Shown here piece by piece: positions 1 through 6,602 of a DNA stretch of 23,677 bases. Position 1 is the stretch's first letter, and each line of letters opens with the position of its first letter. The translations under genes and the position numbers were made by a program. The notes below the pieces were generated by a model that had not been told where the DNA came from, made no database searches, and saw nothing but the letters and a program-made list of their open reading frames with translations. Source of the DNA: JBCBJZ01 sp038522635 (GTDB lineage: Bacteria; Pseudomonadota; Alphaproteobacteria; Rhizobiales; Hyphomicrobiaceae); contig JBCBJZ010000047.1 in assembly GCA_038522635.1 (NCBI GenBank), positions 1 through 23,677 on the forward strand. The letters are read 5' to 3'.

Positions 1-162
1 GATGCAGGTGTTGGTCATCAACATGCCAAGCTGCGTGCATGCGGCGATGGTGCGCCGATCAAGATCGGCCATCGCTTCGGTCTGCCCTAGGGGGCTGTAA
101 TAATTGAGATCCACACCGCGTGGATCGGTGATCGTCGGGACGCTCACCCGGCCACCCTTCGA
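1..162 (-). other. inverted upstream segment of the AcnX large-subunit gene
   Basis: The minus strand from 162 down to 1 is an open frame of 54 codons. It contains GGRVSVPTITDPRGVDL followed by an NYYSPLGQ segment, and ends in the same residues (ACTQLGMLMTNTCI) that the plus strand encodes from 164. AcnX large subunits carry a G-x-R-V-x-V-P-T-T motif upstream of the T-C-x-x-Y cysteine motif, so this is the expected preceding part of the neighbouring gene, in the wrong orientation. The plus-strand residues formally encoded at 104-163 look like random sequence. The join lies at 162/163. This may be an assembly or amplification chimera, or a genuine small inversion. Confidence 0.85.
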
Positions 163-205
163 CGCATGCACGCAGCTTGGCATGTTGATGACCAACACCT
201 GCATC
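1..205. repeat. 43-bp perfect inverted repeat (1-43 / 163-205), fold-back
   Basis: Bases 1-43 are the exact reverse complement of bases 163-205, with a 119-base unique segment (44-162) between the arms. The left arm is cut by the window edge, so the true repeat may be longer. The right arm is inside the AcnX reading frame. The middle segment, read on the minus strand, continues AcnX coding sequence in frame into the left arm. The arms and loop are therefore one gene segment present partly twice in opposite orientation, not a mobile-element terminus. Confidence 0.95.
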
Positions 206-1078
206 AATTACCAAACCATCATGCCGCCGGTGTTCGGCGATCACGTCGCCTACGGTGACACGGGCGTTGTGATCTACGCCAACAGCGTGTGCGGCGCGCG
301 CTCGAATTTCGAGGGCGGGCCCTCGGCGTTGGCCGCTGGTCTTACCGGGCGCACACCGCGCTATGGGCTCCACCTTGATCGGCATCGCCGCGCGACCCGT
401 CGATTTGTCGTGCACCAACAACCGCGCGATCTGAGCGAGTGGGGCATCCTCGGCGCGGTGGCAGGTAAGGCTGCGGGGTCCTACTGGGCGGTACCGGTGC
501 TTGAAGGGCTGGACGTGGTTCCGACGTCCGATCAGATGAAGCACCTTGGGGCGGCCATGGCGAGCTACGGCTCAACGCCGCTTTTCCACCTGACCGGCAT
601 CACGCCGGAAGCCCGCTCGCTCGAAGACGTCGGCGGCGATACGCTCGAGGCCGAACCGTTGACGGCTCCAATGTTCGACGCCATGCGCTCGCGATTCGGC
701 GGCAAGGGGGATAAGGTCGATGTGGTGGTGTTTGCCGCACCGCAGTTATCGCTGGTCGAGATGCAGGAGCTGAGCGGCCATTGCGCGGGCAAGCGCATGG
801 CGGTGCCGGTGATCGTGTGCACCTCGCCGCAGGTTTATGGCGATGCGACGCGCATGGGCCTCGTTGGCACGATCGAAGCGGCCGGCGCGAAAGTGCTGGA
901 GGGCACCTGCTTTTACAACCAGTTCGCGCGTGAGATCGGCGAGGCGAACGGCTGGAGGCGCCTGTTGAGCAACTCAGCAAAGATCGTCAACATTCTGGGC
1001 GGCTACGGCTATGAGCCGGCGCTCGCCACCATGGAGCAGTGCGTCGCCTCGGCGATCGCTGGGGAGATCGTCGCGTGA
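164..1078 (+). CDS. aconitase X large (catalytic) subunit, 5' part displaced
   Basis: This is the large subunit of the aconitase X (AcnX, DUF521) family, iron-sulfur dehydratases. Characterised bacterial members are cis-3-hydroxy-L-proline dehydratases and archaeal ones mevalonate 5-phosphate dehydratases; the substrate here is unproven. Visible hallmarks are the T-C-x-x-Y motif (NTCINYQT), YANSVCGARSNFEGGPSAL followed by a LTGRTPRYGLHL segment, the VLEGTC cysteine, and a C-terminal NSAKIVN...GGYGYEPALATMEQCV stretch. Genuine family sequence starts at about base 164. A start codon at 104 would keep the frame open, but its first 20 residues come from the inverted segment and are not AcnX-like. 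The true start lies upstream and is lost. The small subunit overlaps the 3' end by 4 bp, so both are co-translated. Certain as a family member, moderate for the reaction. Confidence 0.85.
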   Translation, partial: ACTQLGMLMTNTCINYQTIMPPVFGDHVAYGDTGVVIYANSVCGARSNFEGGPSALAAGLTGRTPRYGLHLDRHRRATRRFVVHQQPRDLSEWGILGAVAGKAAGSYWAVPVLEGLDVVPTSDQMKHLGAAMASYGSTPLFHLTGITPEARSLEDVGGDTLEAEPLTAPMFDAMRSRFGGKGDKVDVVVFAAPQLSLVEMQELSGHCAGKRMAVPVIVCTSPQVYGDATRMGLVGTIEAAGAKVLEGTCFYNQFAREIGEANGWRRLLSNSAKIVNILGGYGYEPALATMEQCVASAIAGEIVA

Positions 1079-1491
1079 TCGTATACAACTGCCACCCCGG
1101 TATCGGCCCGGCGATCGAGGGTGTCGCCCTCGTCGCCAACGATGACTTTTCCGCCCGCTACGATCTTGATCGCCTTAAAGGCGTGGTGTCACGTCCGGGC
1201 CATGCGCTGTTTGGCGAAGCCTACGATGGCAAGGTGCTGGTCTTGAACACGGCCAAGGGCGGCGTCGCCTCGGCGTGGATGCTCTATGAGATGAAGATGC
1301 GCGGGATCTGCCCCAAGGCGATTTTGTTCAACCAAGCGAATACGATCCTGGCGCAAGGGGCAGCCTTCGCCGATTTGACGCTGTGCGACCGTTTCGATGA
1401 CGGCGATGTGACGTCGCTGTTCAAGACCGGCGATCACCTGCAGATCGATCCCGCCGCCGGTCGCGTCACCGTAACCAACCGCGACGCCTGA
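1075..1491 (+). CDS. aconitase X small (swivel, DUF126) subunit
   Basis: This 138-residue protein has the normal length of the AcnX small subunit, the mobile swivel domain that closes over the active site of the large subunit. The GTG start at 1075 overlaps the large-subunit stop (GTGA), the usual sign of translational coupling. Family features are an N-terminal G-x-A-L-V segment (EGVALVANDDFSARYDLD), G.VLVLNTAKGG, and ILFNQANTILAQGAAFADL. In many AcnX small subunits a G-S-S or G-S-T stretch supplies a catalytic serine. Here the corresponding stretch reads AKGGVASAW, with the serine shifted, which suggests a distinct subfamily. A GTG-versus-upstream-ATG choice exists (ATG at 1039), but the overlap favours GTG. 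Confidence 0.85.
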   Translation: MIVYNCHPGIGPAIEGVALVANDDFSARYDLDRLKGVVSRPGHALFGEAYDGKVLVLNTAKGGVASAWMLYEMKMRGICPKAILFNQANTILAQGAAFADLTLCDRFDDGDVTSLFKTGDHLQIDPAAGRVTVTNRDA

Positions 1492-1590
1492 AACCGCGGC
1501 GCCCGATGCTCGGCCGCGTAAGGTTTGCTCTCTGTGTTGTGGCGAGCAAGACCCACCGGACCGCGCGTTGCGTCCGCAGCCAGTCGTCGT

Positions 1591-2334
1591 TCACCAATCG
1601 AGGACGACGGGCTCACCGATCCTGCGCATCTCGGCGAAGAACTTGCCCGTCGGACCGCTACCATCGAGAGTCGCGAGCCAGAGGGCGGTCTCGGCACCTT
1701 CATCAGCGGAAAATGGCGCCTCGGGTGCGCCCATCGCGGTCCGCAGCCAACCGGGTGAGTACGCGTTCACGAGAATGCCATGCGCGGCCCACTCACGGGC
1801 CAGCAAAACGGTGACCGCATTCAGCGCAGCCTTTGATATCCGATAGGATGGAGCCAGCGGATAGAAGTCAGTACCGGCGGTAGCGAGTGACGCCATCTCA
1901 GTCGATACATTGATGACGCGCGGGGCGTCGCTCTTGCTCAGCAAGCCGAACAAGGCCTGCGAGACACGCAGGGCACCAAGAGCGTTCGTGTCGAATTCCG
2001 CAAGCGCGGTCTTCATGTTGACCGTTGCGAGTGACGCCTCGCTCTGCTCGGTCATCGAGTTGCGACCGGCATTGTTCACGAGAACGTCGAGGCGTCCGCC
2101 CGTTTGTTCGATGGTGGTTCGAAGGCTGGCGACGCTTTCGTCCGACGAGACATCAAGCTGCACAGGCGTCGCTTCACCTCCAGCCGAACGAACCGTATCG
2201 GCTGTCTCGCTGGCGTCCCGCATCTGCCTGGCGCCGACAAGGACGTGCATGCGATGCTTGATGGCCAACCCGTGGGCGATCGCCGTACCAAGCCCACCGT
2301 TCGCGCCGGTAACAAGTGCTGTTCGATTTTGCAT
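1591..2334 (-). CDS. SDR-family NAD(P)-dependent oxidoreductase
   Basis: This is a 247-residue classical short-chain dehydrogenase/reductase. It shows the cofactor motif TGANGGLG near the N-terminus, NNAGRN in the middle, a catalytic serine in INVSTEM, and the YRISK pair at about Y164 and K168, followed by the post-catalytic SPGWLRT segment. The ATG at 2334 is preferred because it starts directly before the first beta strand (MQNRTALVTG) and is preceded by a GAGAAG-like purine stretch; an in-frame GTG at 2349 would add five basic residues. It converges on the AcnX small-subunit gene with a 99-bp gap and has no same-strand neighbour within about 200 bp upstream, so it is probably monocistronic. 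The substrate cannot be told from sequence. Confidence 0.9.
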   Translation of the reverse strand: MQNRTALVTGANGGLGTAIAHGLAIKHRMHVLVGARQMRDASETADTVRSAGGEATPVQLDVSSDESVASLRTTIEQTGGRLDVLVNNAGRNSMTEQSEASLATVNMKTALAEFDTNALGALRVSQALFGLLSKSDAPRVINVSTEMASLATAGTDFYPLAPSYRISKAALNAVTVLLAREWAAHGILVNAYSPGWLRTAMGAPEAPFSADEGAETALWLATLDGSGPTGKFFAEMRRIGEPVVLDW

Positions 2335-2484
2335 GATCCGTCTTCTCACTCAGCAGCTGCACAGGGAGCGGAGACGCGCTTCCGTTCGCGGTCCTGCCCA
2401 GCATCGGTGCTGGACGAAGGGGAGCGTAGGCCAAGACCGAAGCTGACGGCAAGAACGCTTCCGGGCAGGGGACCGATGGAGCAA

Positions 2485-2503
2485 GAGGCGCAAAGTGCGC
2501 CTC
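2485..2503 (-). terminator. candidate terminator hairpin after the aminotransferase gene
   Basis: A perfect 7-bp stem GAGGCGC/GCGCCTC with a 5-base loop lies about 40 bases past the aminotransferase stop codon, read on the minus strand. The stretch after it on that strand (TTGCTCC) is only weakly T-rich, so this is either a poor intrinsic terminator or simply a 3'-end hairpin. Confidence 0.35.
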
Positions 2504-2544
2504 ACCGGCTTAACCATGCACGTCCCGCCTTTGCGCCCGATGCT

Positions 2545-3927
2545 TTAGCGTCTCCCGTGCGGGAGGGCAGCGCGCCGGGCATCGACCACTTGCGACAGCG
2601 CCTCAAGGAAGCCGTCGATCTCATCGTCCGTGATCACCATCGACAGCGCGATGAAGCCGCGGCGCGCGATGTAGTAACCGCGCTCGAGTAGGTCGAGGAA
2701 CAGCAGCTCTTTCGCTTCATCGATGCTGTTCGCGAGGTCACGCGGCGTGGTCACGGGACCGGCGACCGCGTGCACGTTGATGAGCGAGCCGACACCGCTT
2801 GCGCACATGGCAATGCCGCGGTCGGCGAAGATCGCGTTGATCGCCGCGCGCAGGCGTTCACCCCGCGCGTGGAGGTCGGCTGCCACGTGGGGCGTGAAGA
2901 TGTCGCGTAACGCGACCGCGCCCGCGGTCATTGAGAAGATGTTGTTGTTGAACGTTCCAGCGTGCGGCATCGCACCTTCGCGGCTCGGATCGTAGATCGC
3001 CATCACGTCCGCTGCACCCCCGTAGGCGCCAAACGACATGCCGCCGCCGACCCATTTGCCAAGCGTCATCATGTCGGGTGCCACGCCCGCCAACGCGCCG
3101 CCGCCCAAAGCTTCTGAGGGCGTGTCGTCGCCCGCTCCAACTGCGCTGCCCACATCAACTGCGCTGCCATGCGCGGCAAAGCGCGAGGTCATCACCTCAT
3201 CGAAAATCAGCTTGGCGCCGATCGCGCTGGCGCCCTCCCGCAGTGCTGCCAGAAAACCCGGTTGCGCTGGAATACAGCCCGTTGAGCCAAGCATCGGTTC
3301 AACCAGGATGCAGGCGAGATCATCCCTATGCGCTTCGATGAGCGCGCGGGTCCCTTCGGTGTCGTTGTACGGTGCGACCACATACGCGTAGGGCGCGTTG
3401 ATCGGGATGCCGCCGCCGCCGAAGTACAACAGTCCGCCGTGGTAGCCGCCGTCGAACACCATGACTTTGTCGCGCCCAGTCACATGACGGCAGGTTGCGA
3501 CCGCCATCAGGTTGGCTTCCGTGCCCGAGTTGGTGAAGCGCACGCGTTCCATCACGCGAAAGCGCTGCGTGACGAGGCGGGCAAGCTCGGCTTCAGCGAG
3601 GTTGTGAGCGCCAAGGTTCATGCCGATAGCTTGGGCGCGCGTCAGGGCCGCCATGATCGCGGGGTGGGAGTGGCCGAACAGGCCGGCGGTGTACTCGCCA
3701 AGCAGGTTCAGATAGCGGTGGCCGTCGGTGTCGAACAAGTAAGCGCCTTCGCCCCGTTCAGCGCGCAGCGGAAAAGGCCCGTGGTAAAGGACGGTGCGTG
3801 TGTTGCCGCCGGGTAGGTGGTGGCAGGCTGCTTCATGCACGTCGCGTGCGCGGGGGCGGGCCTGCGCGTAGCGTGCGCGCGCTTCGTCGAGCACAAAGGC
3901 AAGGGGGGCGTTGTGGTGGGTGTCCAT
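2545..3927 (-). CDS. class III PLP aminotransferase (glutamate-1-semialdehyde aminomutase-like)
   Basis: This 460-residue fold-type I PLP enzyme belongs to the class III aminotransferase / glutamate-1-semialdehyde aminomutase-like group. Visible elements are PGGNTRTVLYHGPFP near the N-terminus, the FTNSGTEAN phosphate-binding segment, FDGGYHGG, ILVEPM, the PLP-ring aspartate in IFDEVMTSR (about D243), the Schiff-base lysine in TLGKWVGGG (about K291), and HAGTFNNN. The PGGNTR start and general layout resemble aminotransferases acting on amino acids such as beta-phenylalanine more than heme-pathway HemL; this is inference. The ATG at 3927 has a strong AGGAG 8 bases upstream; a longer frame up to 4068 would run into the preceding SDR gene. 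The gene follows that SDR by 35 bp and is probably co-transcribed. About 20 extra residues sit between the aspartate and lysine, containing a short tandem duplication. Confidence 0.9.
   Translation of the reverse strand: MDTHHNAPLAFVLDEARARYAQARPRARDVHEAACHHLPGGNTRTVLYHGPFPLRAERGEGAYLFDTDGHRYLNLLGEYTAGLFGHSHPAIMAALTRAQAIGMNLGAHNLAEAELARLVTQRFRVMERVRFTNSGTEANLMAVATCRHVTGRDKVMVFDGGYHGGLLYFGGGGIPINAPYAYVVAPYNDTEGTRALIEAHRDDLACILVEPMLGSTGCIPAQPGFLAALREGASAIGAKLIFDEVMTSRFAAHGSAVDVGSAVGAGDDTPSEALGGGALAGVAPDMMTLGKWVGGGMSFGAYGGAADVMAIYDPSREGAMPHAGTFNNNIFSMTAGAVALRDIFTPHVAADLHARGERLRAAINAIFADRGIAMCASGVGSLINVHAVAGPVTTPRDLANSIDEAKELLFLDLLERGYYIARRGFIALSMVITDDEIDGFLEALSQVVDARRAALPHGRR
3139..3168. repeat. 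18-bp tandem duplication inside the aminotransferase gene
   Basis: The 12-mer AACTGCGCTGCC occurs at 3139-3150 and 3157-3168 with a 6-base spacer, giving an 18-bp period. It encodes the repeated G-S-A-V-D-V / G-S-A-V-G-A stretch between the PLP aspartate and the PLP lysine. The insertion keeps the frame and probably lies in a surface loop. Confidence 0.8.
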
Positions 3928-3962
3928 CGTTCCGCTCCTGGGAGAAGGTACCGCGTCGCGCA

Positions 3963-4799
3963 TCAGCCAATGCGTGATGAGAGCCCCCCATCGACCGGCA
4001 GCAAGACGCCGGTGATGTAACGCGCCTCGTCGGACGCCAAAAAGAGTGCGGCATGGGCGACGTCCCACGCCGTCCCCATCGCGCGGTTGAGCGGTACCTG
4101 CGCATCGCGTTCAGCCCGCACGGTCGTGCGATCCCCACCGCGTTCCTGCGCACGCCGCTCGATCGCCATCGGCGTATCCATCAGGCCCGGCAGGATGGCG
4201 TTGGCGCGAATGCCGAAGGGCGCGTTCTCCATCGCGAGGTGATGTGTGAGCGTGTTCACCGCACCCTTGCTGGTTTTGTAGGCCACCGTCTGGCGCGCGC
4301 ACAGCGATGAAGTCGATGACACGTTGAGGATGACACCGGCGCGTTGGTCCCGCATGACGGGCAAGACGTGCTTGGCGGTCATGAACATCGCCTTCACGTT
4401 GAGCGTCAGCAACATGTCCCAAACGTCGCCATCCATCTCGGGCGTCGGCGCATCGCCCTGCGAGCGCCCCACGTTGTTGTGCAGGATGTCGATGCGCCCG
4501 AAGCGCTGGTGCGCGCGTTGCGCGAGGGCGGCACAGGCTTGTTCGTCGGTGATGTCGGCGGTGAACGCTTCGATGTTGGATGGCGGACGGGCGCTCATGG
4601 CGTCGCCACCGTTGGTTTCCGCGCTCGCGGCCTGGCATTGCGCCACCGTTTCGGCGAGCCACGCTTCGTTGTTGTCCACCAACAGCAGTTTCGCGCCTTC
4701 CTGGGCAAACCGGATCGCGACCGCGCGGCCGTTGCCGATGGTCTCGCCGGGCTGCTGGCCAGCCCCGATGATGACCGCGACCTTTCCTTCCAGGCGCAT
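3963..4799 (-). CDS. SDR-family oxidoreductase, first gene of SDR-aminotransferase unit
   Basis: This is a 278-residue classical SDR. The N-terminal nucleotide-binding loop is expanded (GAGQQPGETIGNGRA instead of the compact TGxxxGxG), as in some SDRs of secondary catabolism. Then come DITDE, HNNVGRS, a catalytic serine in NVSSTSSL, the YKTSK pair (about Y174/K178), and a C-terminal ITGVLLPVDGG typical of FabG-like enzymes. The ATG at 4799 starts exactly at the family N-terminus (MRLEGKVAVI) with GAGG about 12 bases upstream. The frame stays open to 4925, but that stretch covers the divergent promoter region. The aminotransferase follows after 35 bp. Together they suggest oxidation and transamination steps on an amino or hydroxy acid; the substrate is unknown. 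Confidence 0.9.
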   Translation of the reverse strand: MRLEGKVAVIIGAGQQPGETIGNGRAVAIRFAQEGAKLLLVDNNEAWLAETVAQCQAASAETNGGDAMSARPPSNIEAFTADITDEQACAALAQRAHQRFGRIDILHNNVGRSQGDAPTPEMDGDVWDMLLTLNVKAMFMTAKHVLPVMRDQRAGVILNVSSTSSLCARQTVAYKTSKGAVNTLTHHLAMENAPFGIRANAILPGLMDTPMAIERRAQERGGDRTTVRAERDAQVPLNRAMGTAWDVAHAALFLASDEARYITGVLLPVDGGLSSRIG

Positions 4800-4902
4800 G
4801 GCGTCCGATCCTCGCTTTCGTTGGTCCTGCTGTGAAGCGTAAGGGCCCGTCCCGATGCTGGCAATCCGGGGGCCCGGCACTTGCGGATCCGCTGAAATTG
4901 CG

Positions 4903-4918
4903 ATTTTGTATGCAAAAT
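4903..4918. promoter_or_regulatory. candidate operator palindrome in divergent intergenic region
   Basis: ATTTTGTATGCAAAAT is an inverted repeat (ATTTTG/CAAAAT around TATG) in an otherwise GC-rich stretch. It lies 30 bp upstream of the tupB start and about 105 bp upstream of the divergent SDR start. It resembles the TTGTATACAA-type sites bound by GntR/FCD regulators and does not resemble a ModE site. No regulator gene is present in the window, so the assignment is speculative. Confidence 0.4.
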
Positions 4919-4947
4919 TTCCCACTTACGTCGCCGAACCGGAAATT

Positions 4948-5655
4948 ATGCAGGATATCACGCAGGCGCTCAGCCTCGCCGTCGCGCTCGTTGCCAAGGG
5001 CGATGCCGACCTGATCGAGATCGTGGCGCTCTCGCTAAGGGTGAGCCTCGTCGCGCTCGCATGCGCTTGCGCGCTTGGCATTCCGCTGGGCGCTGCGCTG
5101 GCGATCCGCAGCTTTCCCGGGCGCGGGGTCATCTTGATCATCATCAACGCACTGATGGGGCTGCCACCGGTTGTCGTCGGCCTGCTCGTCTATTTGCATC
5201 TCTCAGCGTCGGGGCCGTTCGGGTTCCTGCAACTCCTCTACACGCCGACCGCGATGATCATCGCGCAAACGATCCTGATCACGCCGATCATCGCCGCGCT
5301 CTCGCGCCAGATCCTTGCCGACCTCCACGCCGAATATGCGGAGACGTTTCGAGCGCTTGCCATCTCGCGCCGGCGCAGTGTTGCAGCGCTCCTCTGGGAG
5401 GGACGGTTTTCGCTGATCACGGTGGCCTTGGCAGGCTTTGGCCGTGCGATCGCCGAAGTCGGCGCGGTCATCATCGTCGGCGGTAACATCGATCATCTGA
5501 CCCGGGTGATGACCACGGCCATCGCGCTTGAAACGTCGAAGGGCGACCTCGCTTTGGCACTCGCTTTGGGCATGGTTTTGCTGGTGATCGCGCTGGTGGT
5601 GAACGCGCTTGCCTTGGGGGTGCGGGCGCGTGCTGCGGGGTATGCCCATGCTTGA
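4948..5655 (+). CDS. tupB: tungstate-type ABC transporter permease
   Basis: This is a 235-residue inner-membrane permease of the TupB/WtpB type. It has several strongly hydrophobic segments (for example LRVSLVALACACALGIPLGAA and GVILIIINALMGLPPVVVGL) and the cytoplasmic EAA-like loop around EYAETFRALAISRRR...LWEGRFSLITVALAGFGRAIAEVGAV, which docks onto the ATPase. The length fits the family. The ATG at 4948 is chosen because the preceding residues of the open frame (from 4855) are not family-like, the operator-like palindrome lies in them, and a GGA stretch precedes this ATG. The tupC start overlaps its 3' end by 8 bp. With tupC and tupA it forms an importer for tungstate or a related oxyanion. 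Tungstate specificity is inferred from the binding protein. Confidence 0.88.
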   Translation: MQDITQALSLAVALVAKGDADLIEIVALSLRVSLVALACACALGIPLGAALAIRSFPGRGVILIIINALMGLPPVVVGLLVYLHLSASGPFGFLQLLYTPTAMIIAQTILITPIIAALSRQILADLHAEYAETFRALAISRRRSVAALLWEGRFSLITVALAGFGRAIAEVGAVIIVGGNIDHLTRVMTTAIALETSKGDLALALALGMVLLVIALVVNALALGVRARAAGYAHA

Positions 5656-6505
5656 GGACGAGGGCGGGCTTGAGGACGAAGGCGGGCGCGCACGGCCTCC
5701 CGCGGGCGAGGCAGCAGCGTCAGCGGCAGCAACGGCGACCATGCCGGCTGATGCGATGGCAACGCCCGCCGATCCAGATGCGCTGCTTGCCGACCCGCGT
5801 GCGCTGCGTTGCCGGCAGCTCACGCTCACCAGAGGCGGCCAAACGCTCATCGATCGGCTTGATCTCACACTGCCTCCCACGGGCTGCAGCGTGATCATGG
5901 GGCCGAACGGTGCTGGCAAGAGCCTGCTGCTGCGGCTCGCACACGGCTTGATCGAGGCAACCGCCGGCGACGTGCGCTGGGGGCCGGACGCGATCGCGCC
6001 CGCGCACCGCTTGCGCCACGCGCTGGTGTTTCAAAAGCCCGTGCTGTTGCGCCGCTCAGCGCAGGCCAACGTGCTGTTCGCGCTCGCCGATCGTGGGCTC
6101 TCTCGCACAATCTGCGAAGCGCGTGCGCAGGCTGTGCTGGTGCAGGTTGGCCTCGCGTCCAAAGCAACAACGCCCGCCCGGGCGCTCTCGGGCGGTGAAC
6201 AGCAACGCTTGGCACTGGCCCGCGCGCTTGCGATTGAGCCGGCCGTCCTGCTGCTTGATGAGCCGACGGCCAACCTCGACCCCGCTTCAACCGCGCATAT
6301 CGAACGCCTGGTCACGAGCGCCGTGGCGCAAGGCCTCAAGGTGGTTTTCGTCACCCATGATACCGCGCAGGCGCGCCGCTTGGCCGACGACTGCGTGTTC
6401 CTGGAGCGCGGCAGGGTGGTCGAGCACGCGCCCGCGCCAACTTTCTTCGCGCAGCCCCGCAGCGAGGCGGCCGCCGCCTATCTGGAAGGTCGGCTCTATG
6501 CCTGA
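5648..6505 (+). CDS. tupC: tungstate-type ABC transporter ATP-binding protein
   Basis: This 285-residue ABC ATPase shows Walker A GPNGAGKS (about 85-92), a Q-loop in VFQKPVLLRRS, the signature LSGGEQQ (about 180-186), Walker B LLLDEP (about 201-206), and the H-loop FVTHD. The HALVFQKPVLLRRS segment is typical of TupC/phosphonate-like importers. The ATG at 5648 has GGGG 7 bases upstream and overlaps tupB by 8 bp; an ATG at 5642 is also possible. The first 45 or so residues are an acidic then Ala-rich extension with a short repeat (LEDEGG twice) before the ATPase domain proper, longer than is usual for the family. It energises import through TupB. Confidence 0.9.
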   Translation: MLEDEGGLEDEGGRARPPAGEAAASAAATATMPADAMATPADPDALLADPRALRCRQLTLTRGGQTLIDRLDLTLPPTGCSVIMGPNGAGKSLLLRLAHGLIEATAGDVRWGPDAIAPAHRLRHALVFQKPVLLRRSAQANVLFALADRGLSRTICEARAQAVLVQVGLASKATTPARALSGGEQQRLALARALAIEPAVLLLDEPTANLDPASTAHIERLVTSAVAQGLKVVFVTHDTAQARRLADDCVFLERGRVVEHAPAPTFFAQPRSEAAAAYLEGRLYA

Positions 6506-6602
6506 GATGGCTGCCATGGCTGACAAAGCTGACTTGGCTAATGCGCCCATCCTCATGCCGGCGGGGTCGCGCGACCGCCGGCCACGCCTACGGAGACCTT
6601 CG

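Noticed and set aside
104..163. AcnX large subunit starting at an in-frame start codon at 104
   Set aside because: The first 20 residues come from the inverted segment and do not resemble AcnX, while the true preceding residues are on the minus strand of the same bases.
1495..1518. CGCGGC/GCCGCG hairpin after the AcnX small-subunit gene as a terminator
   Set aside because: Only 6 bp with a 12-base loop and no T-run; expected by chance in DNA of this composition.
2398..2413. CCAGCA-TCGG-TGCTGG hairpin upstream of the SDR gene
   Set aside because: A short stem without conserved context, T-run or recognised regulator motif; not enough to call an operator or terminator.
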